Source: Streptomyces sp. PCS3-D2 (GTDB lineage Bacteria; Actinomycetota; Actinomycetes; Streptomycetales; Streptomycetaceae). From it: a DNA stretch of 64,000 bases. Within the stretch, counting starts at the first letter, position 1, and every line of letters starts with the position of its first letter. A program made the position numbers and the translations under genes. Where the stretch lies: positions 4,092,501-4,156,500 of the forward strand of contig NZ_CP097800.1 of assembly GCF_000612545.2 (NCBI RefSeq), given 5' to 3'. The notes below the pieces were generated by a model. It did not search any database, was not told the origin of the DNA, and saw nothing but the letters and a program-made list of their open reading frames with translations. This document shows positions 1 to 11,226 of this stretch, one piece after another.

Positions 1-2568
<2,568 letters not shown>

Positions 2569-2645
2569 AGTTGCTCGCGTCCACTGTGTTAGTTCTGAAA
2601 TAACGAACGGCTGTGATTACATGCCAGCGTTCTAAATTTCATAGT

Positions 2646-2764
2646 GTTTCGGTGGTCATAGCGTTAGGGAAACGCCCGGTTACATTCCGAACCCGGAAGC
2701 TAAGCCTTTCAGCGCCGATGGTACTGCAGGGGGGACCCTGTGGGAGAGTAGGACGCCGCCGAAC
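2646..2764 (+). rRNA. 5S ribosomal RNA
   Basis: About 119 nt beginning GTTTCGGTGGTCATAGCG and ending in the complementary GCCGCCGAAC, with the conserved loop CCGAACCCGGAAGCTAAG. This is the normal streptomycete 5S rRNA, separated from the 23S 3' end by about 77 nt of spacer. It is the last gene of an rrn operon read left to right. Confidence 0.96.
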
Positions 2765-2777
2765 AATTTTTATGGGG

Positions 2778-2807
2778 AAGCCCCGTACCTTCTGGTACGG
2801 GGCTTTT
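2778..2807 (+). terminator. rrn operon terminator
   Basis: A 12-bp perfect stem (AAGCCCCGTACC / GGTACGGGGCTT) with a TTCT loop, starting 14 nt after the 5S gene and followed by Ts. This is a classical intrinsic terminator closing the rrn operon. Confidence 0.9.
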
Positions 2808-2946
2808 CCGCGTTCACCAACAGTGAGCCTTTTCGCAACCTCAGGTCGAGGCGTGGCGAGGGCCGGACGGAGCGCTGCTCGATGATGGCGCTGCCGAGCG
2901 GAATCACGGGTGAAGTCCGGAGGCCGGGTCGTTAGGCTCTCCGCCC

Positions 2947-3513
2947 ATGGACGAACAGCACGTGCTACGCCCGGTGCGGGCCGACGACTGGGAGAAGGTC
3001 AAGGAGCTGAGGATCGCCGGGCTCAAGGACCCGGTGGCACCCGTGGCCTTCCTGGAGACGGTGGAGCAGGCCGAGGGGCACCCCGACGAGTTCTGGCAGA
3101 GGCGGGCCGAGGGGGCGTCGCACGGGCGGGTGGCCCGGCAGTTCGTCGCGGAAGCCGCCGACGGGCGGTGGGTGGGTACGGTGTCCGTGCTCGTCGAGGA
3201 GGGCGGGACCGTCGACTTCTTCGACCAGTCCGTCGAACGGACGCAGGGACACATCGTGGGTGTGTTCGTACGGGCCGAGCAGCGGGGGACCGGACTCACC
3301 GAGGCCCTGTTCGCGGCCGCGCTGGAGTGGGCCTGGGGGCTGCAGGAGCCGGCGTTGGAACACGTACGGCTCTTCGTGCACGAGGACAACGCGCGGGCCG
3401 GCGCCTTCTACCGGAAGTACGGTTTCGAGGCGACGGGGACCGTGCTGCCCGTGCCCGGGAACCCGGCTGCCAAGGAACTGGAGTACGTGATCCGGCGGCC
3501 TGCCACTGCTTAG
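2947..3513 (+). CDS. GNAT family N-acetyltransferase
   Basis: A 188-aa soluble protein of the GCN5-related N-acetyltransferase fold, which moves an acetyl group from acetyl-CoA to an amine. The acetyl-CoA loop (motif A) is visible around residues 106-117 as VFVRAEQRGTGLTEAL, followed by the C-terminal NARAGAFYRKYGFEATG segment that forms the last strands. The ATG start puts the fold start (RPVRADDW) at residue 8. The stop overlaps by 4 nt the end of the convergent VirD4-like gene, so it is not part of that operon. The substrate cannot be read from the sequence. Confidence 0.85.
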   Translation: MDEQHVLRPVRADDWEKVKELRIAGLKDPVAPVAFLETVEQAEGHPDEFWQRRAEGASHGRVARQFVAEAADGRWVGTVSVLVEEGGTVDFFDQSVERTQGHIVGVFVRAEQRGTGLTEALFAAALEWAWGLQEPALEHVRLFVHEDNARAGAFYRKYGFEATGTVLPVPGNPAAKELEYVIRRPATA

Positions 3514-5087
3514 AACTCGGCTCCGGGCCAACGGGAGCGGGCCTGCTCGCGGCTGCGGCACAGGGCGAGGACGGGGAGCGTGTCGCCGGTCAGCAGCTCG
3601 GGGAGCCGGGGGATCGGGGCCACGGCCGCCACGTCGTCCAGCACGAGGGAGAGTGGTGGGTCGAGCCGACCGTGGGATGACCGTGCGGCCATGCGGCGGC
3701 CGTGCTCGACCACGTGAGAGGCGAGTGCGGTCAGCAACGGCATCGCACCCGGGTGGGTGCGAGGGTCCTCCAGAGCTTCACCCACCACATACAGGGTTCC
3801 CCCCTCGGCCAGGAACGAAGCCAGAGTGAGCGAATCCGTTCGGTTCTTGTTGCAGACCTCCCGGATGTGGATGGAGGTCAGGCAGGAGAGGGCACGAGCC
3901 GTCAGGTTCAGTGCGAGCTCCCGGCGTTCCGGGTGCGCGGTGAGGGCGCTCTCCAGTTCGCCGGCTGCGCCGGCCGCGGCCTGGGGGTGGGTGCGCAGGA
4001 TGCGTACGGGGTCCTGGGCGCTGGCGCCCTGGGCCCAGCGGTGGAGTTGTTTGAACGGCCGGTCGTCGAGGTCGGCCGCCTGGAGCCAGCTGCGCAGGAG
4101 CGTTTCGGCGGTGTCGGCCACGGCTGTGTCCATCCGGGCCTGTGGGCGTACGGGGGCCAGCAGGGCGGCCGCGCGGGCGGCGGCGGTGTCGCGGTCGGCG
4201 CATCCCTCGGCGGGATTCCAGTGCATGCGGGCCGGGGTGTCGCACAGGTGGGAGGGGTCGTAGAGGAGGACCGGGCCGAGTTTGGCGCGGGCGTCCTTGG
4301 TCTCGGCCCAGAGGGCGGGGGAGGAGGTCACGACCAGGGCGGCCCCCTCCGTTTCGCCGATGCGGGCTGCCGCGGCGCGCAGCCGGTCGTCTGGACCGCC
4401 GTAGGCGATCTTGTGCGTGCTGTCGTGCGGGGCAGGGGCAGGGGCAGGGGCGGTGGCGACGGGGGCGGGTGCCGGCCGGGGTGCGTAGCCGAAGCCGTAG
4501 CGGTAGGCCTCGTCGGTCGGGCCGGCGTGGGTCGCCGGCGGGCCCGGAGGGGCTGTTGCCGGGACCGGCGCCGCGGACGGTGCGGCGGCGGGACGGGAGG
4601 CGGCCGGCGTCGGCTGCGCGGGCGCGGGTGCCAGGAGGGTGACGGGCTCCGGCGCCTCCTTGGACTGCGGGGGCAGGGACGGCGGCTCGTGCGGTACGGG
4701 GGTCCGGGCGGCCTGCCGGGCCCGAGCGCGGCGCGCTTTGGTACGGGCCACCACACCGATCACGAACACCGTCAGGACGAAGAGGACCAGCAGCTGGCTG
4801 ACGAACAGGCCCCAGAACAGGCCCCAGCCGGACAGGGCCGCGGGGTCGGTGTCGGGCCAGGCCGCCGGGATGTCGTGAGGCTGCGCCGTCAGGGCGCGGA
4901 CGGCCGCCGGGGTCCGGGTGAAGGTGACGCTGTCGGGCCAGGAGCCCCTTGCGAAGAGGGCGGCCAGGCCGGTGGCCGTCCAGACGAGGACGGCCAGGCC
5001 GAGGAGGAAGGCCAGGAGGGCTACCAGCAGGCCGTCCGGGATCCCGCCGCCGCGGGTGGAGGGATCCGTACGTCGTGCGTCGTGCAT
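3510..5087 (-). CDS. VirD4/TraG-like membrane protein lacking a Walker A motif
   Basis: A 525-aa protein, last gene of the leftward type IV secretion-like operon, starting 2 nt after the VirB4-like stop. It has two N-terminal membrane segments (about residues 20-45 and 88-112), a long Ala/Pro-rich linker (about 125-230), then a C-terminal NTPase-like domain resembling the VirD4/TraG coupling-protein core. A Walker B-like stretch LSLVLDDVAAV and the following region are present. Where a P-loop would be expected there is only GETEGAALVVTSSPA, with no GxxGxGK[ST]. I infer a degenerate coupling-protein homologue that may be structural rather than an active ATPase. The VirD4 assignment rests on architecture and context. 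Confidence 0.65.
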   Translation of the reverse strand: MHDARRTDPSTRGGGIPDGLLVALLAFLLGLAVLVWTATGLAALFARGSWPDSVTFTRTPAAVRALTAQPHDIPAAWPDTDPAALSGWGLFWGLFVSQLLVLFVLTVFVIGVVARTKARRARARQAARTPVPHEPPSLPPQSKEAPEPVTLLAPAPAQPTPAASRPAAAPSAAPVPATAPPGPPATHAGPTDEAYRYGFGYAPRPAPAPVATAPAPAPAPHDSTHKIAYGGPDDRLRAAAARIGETEGAALVVTSSPALWAETKDARAKLGPVLLYDPSHLCDTPARMHWNPAEGCADRDTAAARAAALLAPVRPQARMDTAVADTAETLLRSWLQAADLDDRPFKQLHRWAQGASAQDPVRILRTHPQAAAGAAGELESALTAHPERRELALNLTARALSCLTSIHIREVCNKNRTDSLTLASFLAEGGTLYVVGEALEDPRTHPGAMPLLTALASHVVEHGRRMAARSSHGRLDPPLSLVLDDVAAVAPIPRLPELLTGDTLPVLALCRSREQARSRWPGAEF

Positions 5088-5089
5088 GG

Positions 5090-6511
5090 TCAGGCCACCG
5101 TGGTCGCGGATCCGGGGCTGCCGCTGCCGCGGCTGCGTTCGATGGACAGGGCGCGTTCCTCCGCTTCCAGCTCGGCGGCGAGGAGGTCCGCGGGGAGGCC
5201 GGCCGAGGCGGAGGACTCGGTCATGGCGCGGTCGGTGAAGACCAGGGGGCGTTCGGCTTCGGTGATCAGGTGTTTGACGACCTGGACGTTGCCGTTGACG
5301 TCCCAGACGGCGATGCCGGGCGTGAGGGTCGGGATGATCTCGACGGCCCAGCGGGGCAAGCCCAGTACGCGGCCCGTGGCGCGGGCCTCGTCGGCTTTCT
5401 GAGCGTAGATGGTGCGGGTGGAGGCCATCTTGAGGATGGCCGCGGCCTCACGGGCGGCGGCGCCGTCGACGACGTCGGAGAGGTGGTGGACGACGGCGAC
5501 GAAGGAGAGGCCGAGGCGGCGGCCGAACTTCAGGAGGCGCTGGAACAGCTGCGCGACGAAGGGGCTGTTGATGATGTGCCAGGCCTCCTCGACGAGGAAG
5601 ATGCGCTTCTTGCGGTCGGGCCGGATCCAGGTGTGCTCCAGCCACACGCCGACGATCGCCATGAGGATGGGCATGGCGATGGAGTTGCGGTCGATGTGGG
5701 AGAGGTCGAAGACGATCAGTGGCGCGTCGAGGTCGATACCGACGGTCGTGGGGCCGTCGAACATGCCGCGCAGGTCGCCGTCGACCAGGCGGTCGAGGAC
5801 GAGTGCCACGTCGAGGCCCCAGGCCCGGACATCGTCTATGTCGACGTTCATGGCGAGCGCGGACTCGGCCTCGGGGTGGCGCAGTTGTTCCACGATGTCG
5901 GTCAGGACGGGCTGGCGGTCCCGGATGCTGTCGACGACGTGGGCGTGGGCGACCTTGAGGGCGAAGCCGGCGCGTTCGTCGAGGCCGTGGCCCATGGCCA
6001 CTTCGATGATGGTGCGGAGCAGTGCGAGCTGGCCGGTCGTGGTGATGGCCGGGTCGAGGGGGTTGAGGCGGATCCCGGAGTCGTTGGCGGCGATCGGGTC
6101 CAGGCGGATGGGGGTTATTCCCAGCTGCTGGGCGATCAGGTTCCATTCGCCGACGCCGTCCTCGCCCTGGGCGTCGAGGACGACGACCTGCCGGTCCTTG
6201 AAGCGGAGCTGGCGCAGGACGTAGGTCTTCTCCAGGGCCGACTTGCCGTTGCCGGATTCGCCGAGGACCAGCCAGTGGGGGGCCGGGAGCTGCTGGCCGT
6301 ACAGCTGGAAGGGGTCGTAGATGTAGCCCTTGCCGCTGTAGACCTCGCGGCCGATGATGACGCCGGAGTCGCCGAGGCCGGGGGCCGCGGTGGGCAGGTA
6401 GACGGCTTGCGCCTGCCCGGTGGAGGTGCGTACGGGCAGGCGCGTGGTTTCGACTTTGCCGAAGAGGAAGCTGGTGAAGGCGTCCGTCAGCGCTGTCATG
6501 GGATCTCGCAT
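5090..6511 (-). CDS. VirB4/TraC-type ATPase of a T4SS-like system
   Basis: A 473-aa ATPase with a perfect P-loop GESGNGKS at residues 84-91 and a Walker B strand KKRIFLVEEAW near 301-311, followed by the arginine-containing helicase-like C-terminal region typical of VirB4/TraC/HerA proteins. It lacks the long N-terminal domain of full VirB4; that part seems to be supplied by the upstream SCO6880-type gene, 18 nt away. Predicted to power assembly or transport at the inner face of the membrane. The ATG used follows a GGAGGG Shine-Dalgarno; a second ATG four codons later is possible. Confidence 0.85.
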   Translation of the reverse strand: MRDPMTALTDAFTSFLFGKVETTRLPVRTSTGQAQAVYLPTAAPGLGDSGVIIGREVYSGKGYIYDPFQLYGQQLPAPHWLVLGESGNGKSALEKTYVLRQLRFKDRQVVVLDAQGEDGVGEWNLIAQQLGITPIRLDPIAANDSGIRLNPLDPAITTTGQLALLRTIIEVAMGHGLDERAGFALKVAHAHVVDSIRDRQPVLTDIVEQLRHPEAESALAMNVDIDDVRAWGLDVALVLDRLVDGDLRGMFDGPTTVGIDLDAPLIVFDLSHIDRNSIAMPILMAIVGVWLEHTWIRPDRKKRIFLVEEAWHIINSPFVAQLFQRLLKFGRRLGLSFVAVVHHLSDVVDGAAAREAAAILKMASTRTIYAQKADEARATGRVLGLPRWAVEIIPTLTPGIAVWDVNGNVQVVKHLITEAERPLVFTDRAMTESSASAGLPADLLAAELEAEERALSIERSRGSGSPGSATTVA

Positions 6512-6529
6512 GGGCGGCTTTCCCTCCAG

Positions 6530-8092
6530 CTAGCGTCGGATGCCGGTGGCGAACGGCAGGGTGTTGACGAAGGCGCGGTGGTGCTCGCGGTCGCACCACT
6601 CCAGCTTCAGGTAGGACTTGCCGGCCGAGGCGCGGATGGTGCGCTTGTCGCGGGCGAGGGCCTCCGGTGAACGCGAGGACACCGTGATGTACCCGACCAG
6701 GTTGACTCCGGCAGCGCCGCTGGCGAGATCTTCACCCCTCTGGTCGAGTCGACCGTGTGCGGCGATGTCGCGGGGGTCGACGGTGCGGTTCATCTTGGCG
6801 GCGCGGGAGGCGTCGGCCTCGTCGTTGGTCTTCTCGGTGAGCATGCGCTCGATGGCCACCTCGGTGGGTTCCAGGTCCATGGTGACGGCGACGGTGCGGA
6901 TGACGTCGGGGGTGTGGACGAGGAGCGGGGCGAGGAAGTTCACGCCGACGGGGGTCATGGGCCATTCCTTGACCCAGGCGGTGGCGTGGCACCAGGGGGC
7001 GCGGGTGGAGGACTCACGGGTCTTGGCCTGGAGGTAGGTGGGTTCCACCGCGTCGAGTTCGGCCGGCCAGGCGTTGCGCTTGGTCATGGCCTGGATGTGG
7101 TCGATGGGGTGGTCGGGGTCGTACATGGAGTGCACGAGGGAGGCGAGGCGGCCCTGGCCGAGGGGCTGGCGGACGCGGATGTCGGCCTCGGCGAGGCGGG
7201 CGCAGATGTCGGTGAGCTCGCGGGCCATGACGATAGCGAGGCCGGCGTCCCGGTCGAGCTTGCGGCCCTTGCGGGGGGTGGCGGCGCGGGCGATGGTGAC
7301 GGCTTCGGCAGCCAGGTCGCGGGTGTAGTGCATGCAGGCGACGAGGTAGGCGCGGTGCTGCTCGGAGGAGGTGGACACCATCGACTGGAGTTGGTCGTAG
7401 GAGTCGCGCAGCCAGACGGGGGCCTGGGTGTCGCCGCGCTGGGCGACGTCCTTGGCGTGGGCGTCGGGGTCGGCGGGCAGGGTGCGGGCGAGCATCTGGA
7501 GGCGGGTGACGAAGCCGTCGCCGTTGGCCACGTGCTTGAGGAGGGTGCCGAAGCGGTCGACGAGAGCTTCCTGGTCCTCGCTGTCGCGCAGGCCGACGCC
7601 GGGGCCCTCGATCTCGATGGCGGCGGTGACGGTGCGGCGGTCGGCGTGCAGGAGCACGGCGATCTCGTCGGGGCCGAAGGGGGCGGCGAGCCAGTTGATG
7701 CGGCCGATGCCGGGGGGCGGGCCGACCTCGACCTCACGGCCGTCGGCGGCGCGGACGCCGGCTTCCATGGCGCCGGATCGGTAGGTGGTGCCGCGGCGGA
7801 GGGTGCGTTTGTAGCTGCGGCTGATCTCGAACCAGCGGTAGAAGGTGCGGCCCTTGTACGGGACGTACACGGCGGCGAGCGCGAGCGCGGGGAAGCCGAC
7901 GAGGCTGACGATGCGCAGGGTGAGGTCGGGGACGAGCAGTCCGCTCATCATGCCGAAGAACGCCCCCGTGATGATGAGGGCGATCTCGCCGGTCTCGCGG
8001 TTCTTGCCGACGATCGCGTTCGGCCGGGCGCGGCCGATGAGATACGTGCGGCGGGGCGCGACCGGGTGCAGCTGGTGGGACTGGGTCGTCAA
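6530..8092 (-). CDS. SCO6880/PrgI-type membrane protein of the T4SS-like cluster
   Basis: A 520-aa protein with a pair of hydrophobic segments at about residues 38-75, after a short N-terminal tail containing TYLIGRARPNAIVGK, then a large soluble domain. This matches the actinobacterial family named after SCO6880, whose N-terminus resembles PrgI and whose body resembles the N-terminal half of VirB4/TraC. Its ATG overlaps the stop of the VirB6-like gene (ATGA), showing translational coupling. I infer that it and the next gene together replace a full-length VirB4. Confidence 0.75.
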   Translation of the reverse strand: MTTQSHQLHPVAPRRTYLIGRARPNAIVGKNRETGEIALIITGAFFGMMSGLLVPDLTLRIVSLVGFPALALAAVYVPYKGRTFYRWFEISRSYKRTLRRGTTYRSGAMEAGVRAADGREVEVGPPPGIGRINWLAAPFGPDEIAVLLHADRRTVTAAIEIEGPGVGLRDSEDQEALVDRFGTLLKHVANGDGFVTRLQMLARTLPADPDAHAKDVAQRGDTQAPVWLRDSYDQLQSMVSTSSEQHRAYLVACMHYTRDLAAEAVTIARAATPRKGRKLDRDAGLAIVMARELTDICARLAEADIRVRQPLGQGRLASLVHSMYDPDHPIDHIQAMTKRNAWPAELDAVEPTYLQAKTRESSTRAPWCHATAWVKEWPMTPVGVNFLAPLLVHTPDVIRTVAVTMDLEPTEVAIERMLTEKTNDEADASRAAKMNRTVDPRDIAAHGRLDQRGEDLASGAAGVNLVGYITVSSRSPEALARDKRTIRASAGKSYLKLEWCDREHHRAFVNTLPFATGIRR

Positions 8093-9420
8093 CGCCCGTC
8101 ACCTCCTGTGTTCCTCGTGCTCGAGCTCGTGCGGGGCGGGGGTGCGGCGGAGGGGACAGATCCGCCGCCGCCCCCGCCGCCGGTGGTGGGGCGGCTGCTG
8201 TGGGCGGCCACGCCTCCGGAGAGGGGGTTGGCGGGGCGGGGCGCGCTGCCGCCGCCTTCGCCTCCGCGGTCGCCTCCGCGGTGTGCGCCGCGGCTGCTGT
8301 GGGTCTTGATGCCCTGGGAGACGAGGGAGGCCGGGGAGCTGATGACGGCGGCGGCCTGGGCGCCGTCGGTGGCCTTGCTGCGGTTCGAGCGGGCGGAGGC
8401 GATCTCGTCGCCGAAGCCGGGGACGAAGCGGTAGATCATCGCGGAGGCGAAGATCGCCAGCAGGATGATGGAGAGGCCGGTGACGACGGCGGAGAAGGCG
8501 TTCGGGCCCTGTTCCCCGGTGAGGGCGCCGGCGAGGCCGAGGACGATGACGATGACCGGCTTCACGAGGATGACGGCGATCATGATGCCGGCCCAGCGGC
8601 GGACGTGGCCCCAGAGGTTGCGGTCGACGAGTCCCGAGTAGACGACGACGCCGAGGAGGGCGCCGACGTAGAGGAGGGCTGCGCGGATGAAGAGTTCGAG
8701 GAAGAGGATGCCGGCGGCGAGGACGGTGACGAGGGAGACGACGATCAGCATGATCGGGCCGCCGCCGATGTCGTTGCCCTTCTTGAGGGCCTCGGAGAAG
8801 GAGCCGAAGAAGACGTCGGTCTGGCCGCCGGTTGCGGAGGCGATGACCTCGGTGACGCCGTCGGTGGCGGAGACGACGGTGTAGAGGATCAGGGGGGTGA
8901 AGGCGGAGGCCAGGACGGTGAGCCAGAGGAAGCCGATGGCCTCGGAGAGGGCGGTGGTGAGGGGGACGCCGCGGACGGCACGCTTGGCGACGGCGAAGAG
9001 CCACAGGACGAGCGTGAGGATGGTGGAGGCGGCGAAGACGACGGCGTACTGCTTGAGGAAGGCGGCGTTGGTGAAGTCGACGTTGGCGCTGCCGTTGACC
9101 GCTTCGCTGAGTTTGGTGACGATCCAGGCGGCGGCGTCGGCGCAGCCCTTGGCGAGGGAGGCGAGGGGGTTGAGGGCGTCGGCCGGGTCACTGGGCCCGA
9201 GGCCCGTACGGGGGGCTCCGCCTTCGCCGCGCTCGCAGTACTCCCTGGCAGGCCCGGCGATCAGCGAGCACGGGTCCTTGCTCCCGGTCGGCGAGGGAGC
9301 CGGAGTCTGGGTCGGGTCCGGCGCGGCCATCGCCTGTGCCGCGAGGAGCACGACCGCGGTCTGGACGGACGCGGTGATCGCACCGATCTTTCGGAGCGAG
9401 GGTCGCTTGCTACCGGGCAT
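8089..9420 (-). CDS. VirB6/TrbL-like polytopic membrane protein
   Basis: About 443 aa. A signal-like N-terminus (MPGSKRPSLRKIG then a hydrophobic stretch to about residue 30) leads to an extracytoplasmic segment with several Cys, then seven or more strongly hydrophobic helices between about 100 and 350, and a Gly/Ser/Pro-rich cytoplasmic tail. This is the layout of VirB6/TrbL channel components. The start chosen at 9420 overlaps the upstream gene by 11 nt; an in-frame upstream extension to 9507 would lie wholly inside that gene and is unlikely. The glycine/serine-rich tail is low-complexity and may vary between strains. Confidence 0.75.
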   Translation of the reverse strand: MPGSKRPSLRKIGAITASVQTAVVLLAAQAMAAPDPTQTPAPSPTGSKDPCSLIAGPAREYCERGEGGAPRTGLGPSDPADALNPLASLAKGCADAAAWIVTKLSEAVNGSANVDFTNAAFLKQYAVVFAASTILTLVLWLFAVAKRAVRGVPLTTALSEAIGFLWLTVLASAFTPLILYTVVSATDGVTEVIASATGGQTDVFFGSFSEALKKGNDIGGGPIMLIVVSLVTVLAAGILFLELFIRAALLYVGALLGVVVYSGLVDRNLWGHVRRWAGIMIAVILVKPVIVIVLGLAGALTGEQGPNAFSAVVTGLSIILLAIFASAMIYRFVPGFGDEIASARSNRSKATDGAQAAAVISSPASLVSQGIKTHSSRGAHRGGDRGGEGGGSAPRPANPLSGGVAAHSSRPTTGGGGGGGSVPSAAPPPRTSSSTRNTGGDGR

Positions 9421-10243
9421 AGGTGAACCCTCCGAATCCGGTGACCGCGCTGCCGATTTCGTCAGAGGTGGAGACGGGGACGTCGCCGGTGACCGGCGTG
9501 GGGCCATCCTTCTGCGAGGTTTCGACCACTTTCCAGTCCGAGCCGTTCCACTTGAGAGCCATCGAGATCGTGAACCAGCTGCTGGTGACGGGACGCGTGG
9601 ACTTGTCGCCGGTCAGGCCGAACATGCCGATGCACCACACGTCGACTGACGCGGCTCCGGAGGAGAAGGTCTTGACCGTGGCGCCGGCTGGGACGGTGCG
9701 GTTGACGAACGTGGAACCGGTGGGTGCCAAGCCGTCCTTGGTGAGACCGATCTGGGCGAGCAGGCCCGCGGAGTAGTCGGCATCGAAGGCGGCCTGCAGT
9801 CTCGTGCGGCTGCTCTCTTCCGCGATGGCATCCACGATCGCATGGCGCCGCGCCGGATTGAACATTCCGTCGGAGCCCAGGGCGACGGCGTAGTTGGCGG
9901 CCGCCGACTGGGCGCCCTGTTCGTCGTGGGCGAAGCCCTTCGGGATGCCCGCGGTCTTGCCGGTGACCGGGTCCGTGCCCGTGGCGGCGGTGGAGGCGGC
10001 GGCCGGGGCGTCGTCGGCGGGGCGGTCGTCGGCGGTGTCGGGGGTCTGGTTGGCGAAGGCGATGGCGGCGACGAGGAGAACCACCACGCCGACCACGGTG
10101 ACCAGGCTGCGGGGGGCGCGGGAGGTGCGGCGGGCGGGGCCGTAGGGGTCGGCGGGGGCTTCGGGAAGGCGGGTGCGGGTCTGGCCCGTGCCGCCGATCT
10201 CGCCGTGGCCGGCCGCGCCGCCGTACCGGTCGTCGTTGCTCAT
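9410..10243 (-). CDS. VirB8-like membrane-anchored protein
   Basis: 277 aa. A Pro/Arg-rich cytoplasmic N-terminus (about 45 residues) precedes one membrane helix (LVTVVGVVVLLVAAIAFA), a disordered linker, then a globular domain from about residue 105 ending FGGFTYAR. The topology and a terminal domain of about 170 residues with the sequence WFTISMALKWNGSDWKVVE suggest the NTF2-like VirB8/conjugation-protein fold. It overlaps the VirB6-like gene by 11 nt and is the second gene of the operon. The VirB8 label is inference; no catalytic residues are expected in this family. Confidence 0.65.
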   Translation of the reverse strand: MSNDDRYGGAAGHGEIGGTGQTRTRLPEAPADPYGPARRTSRAPRSLVTVVGVVVLLVAAIAFANQTPDTADDRPADDAPAAASTAATGTDPVTGKTAGIPKGFAHDEQGAQSAAANYAVALGSDGMFNPARRHAIVDAIAEESSRTRLQAAFDADYSAGLLAQIGLTKDGLAPTGSTFVNRTVPAGATVKTFSSGAASVDVWCIGMFGLTGDKSTRPVTSSWFTISMALKWNGSDWKVVETSQKDGPTPVTGDVPVSTSDEIGSAVTGFGGFTYAR

Positions 10244-10346
10244 TGGGTTTCCGCCCCCTCCGCGTCGTACGACGGTAGCGCTGGTTCCCGCGTGGATGCG
10301 GTGCGGTGAGTCCTCATCAGGTCGGGGCCACCGGTGGTCGGTCGGG

Positions 10347-10655
10347 TCAGACGGCCATTCCGTAGACGATCGTGAAGAGCGTGCCGAGGGAGCCGATGAT
10401 GAACACGCCCGTGAGGCCGGCCACGATCAGGCCCTTGCCCTGTTCCGCGCTGAACGTGTCGCGCAGGGCGGTCGCGCCGATGCGCTGTTTGGCGGCGCCC
10501 CAGATGGCGATGCCGAGGCAGAGGAGGATCGCCACGGCCATGACCACCTCGATCATGACCTTCGCTTCGTTGCCGAGACTGCCGAACGGCCCCCAGTTCG
10601 GGGCGATTCCGCCGATGATGGTGGTGATGTCGCCCTTTTCGGCTGCCAGGATCAT
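10347..10655 (-). CDS. small two-helix membrane protein, VirB2-like position
   Basis: 102 aa, first gene of the T4SS-like operon. It has two hydrophobic helices (about residues 38-60 and 74-102) joined by a short charged loop containing KQRIGATALRDTFSAEQGKG. Size and topology resemble VirB2/pilin-type or other small channel subunits of actinobacterial type IV systems, but the assignment is positional. The ATG at 10655 follows GGTGAG; an upstream in-frame start would add a 20-residue tail of poor coding quality. About 100 nt separate it from the VirB8-like gene. Confidence 0.65.
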   Translation of the reverse strand: MILAAEKGDITTIIGGIAPNWGPFGSLGNEAKVMIEVVMAVAILLCLGIAIWGAAKQRIGATALRDTFSAEQGKGLIVAGLTGVFIIGSLGTLFTIVYGMAV

Positions 10656-11226
10656 GTAACTCACCGCCCCTGTATGGGTAGTTCCGGATGCCCGCTGCCC
10701 GATGGCAGGGGTCACGCACTATCTTCGCTGATGAAACAGCCGTCGTCGTCGACTTGTCGGCTCTCTTTACCCGATCTCGCGGCCCGCGACCGGGTTCCGC
10801 GCTCTGACCTGGGTCGGGCTGCCGTCCGTACGCAAGAACGTGCGGTCACTCTGTGTATCACGGGGGGTGACGCCGGGCAATGATTGTCCTCTCGGCATAC
10901 GGGGGGCGGGGTCAGGGGCCGCCGTTCGGAGCAGCGGGGCCGCGTGTCGTTGGGCCGACCCGCTGACATGTGTCCGACATTCCGTCAGCCATCCGGCCGG
11001 ACCCCGGGTTGCGGGCGAAGCTCCACGACGTCAGGTGGTACGACGCGGGGAGCGGCGGATGGGTTCCGTGTGCGGGGCGGTGCGGAGGTGGTCGCCCCTG
11101 CCGGGGCCGTCGTCGAGACCTCGTGTCCGCCGTCGCCGAACCGCACACCCGGGCGGTGCCGCGGGCACTCGTCCCCCGAACCGCCGGGGCCGCGGCGTTG
11201 TCAGTGGGCTGCGGCAGGCTGGAGGG
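10656..11226. other. divergent intergenic region upstream of the T4SS-like operon
   Basis: About 570 nt between the leftward secretion-like operon and the rightward hydrolase gene. Reading frames here have poor composition and no recognisable domain. A weak candidate -10 element for the operon (GATAGT on the minus strand, 10718-10723) is the only promoter-like hint I see. Confidence 0.4.

Noticed and set aside
4949-6670. Plus-strand frame opposite the VirB4-like gene
   Set aside because: The Walker motifs are on the minus strand, and the frame is Gly/Asp/Val-rich without domains.
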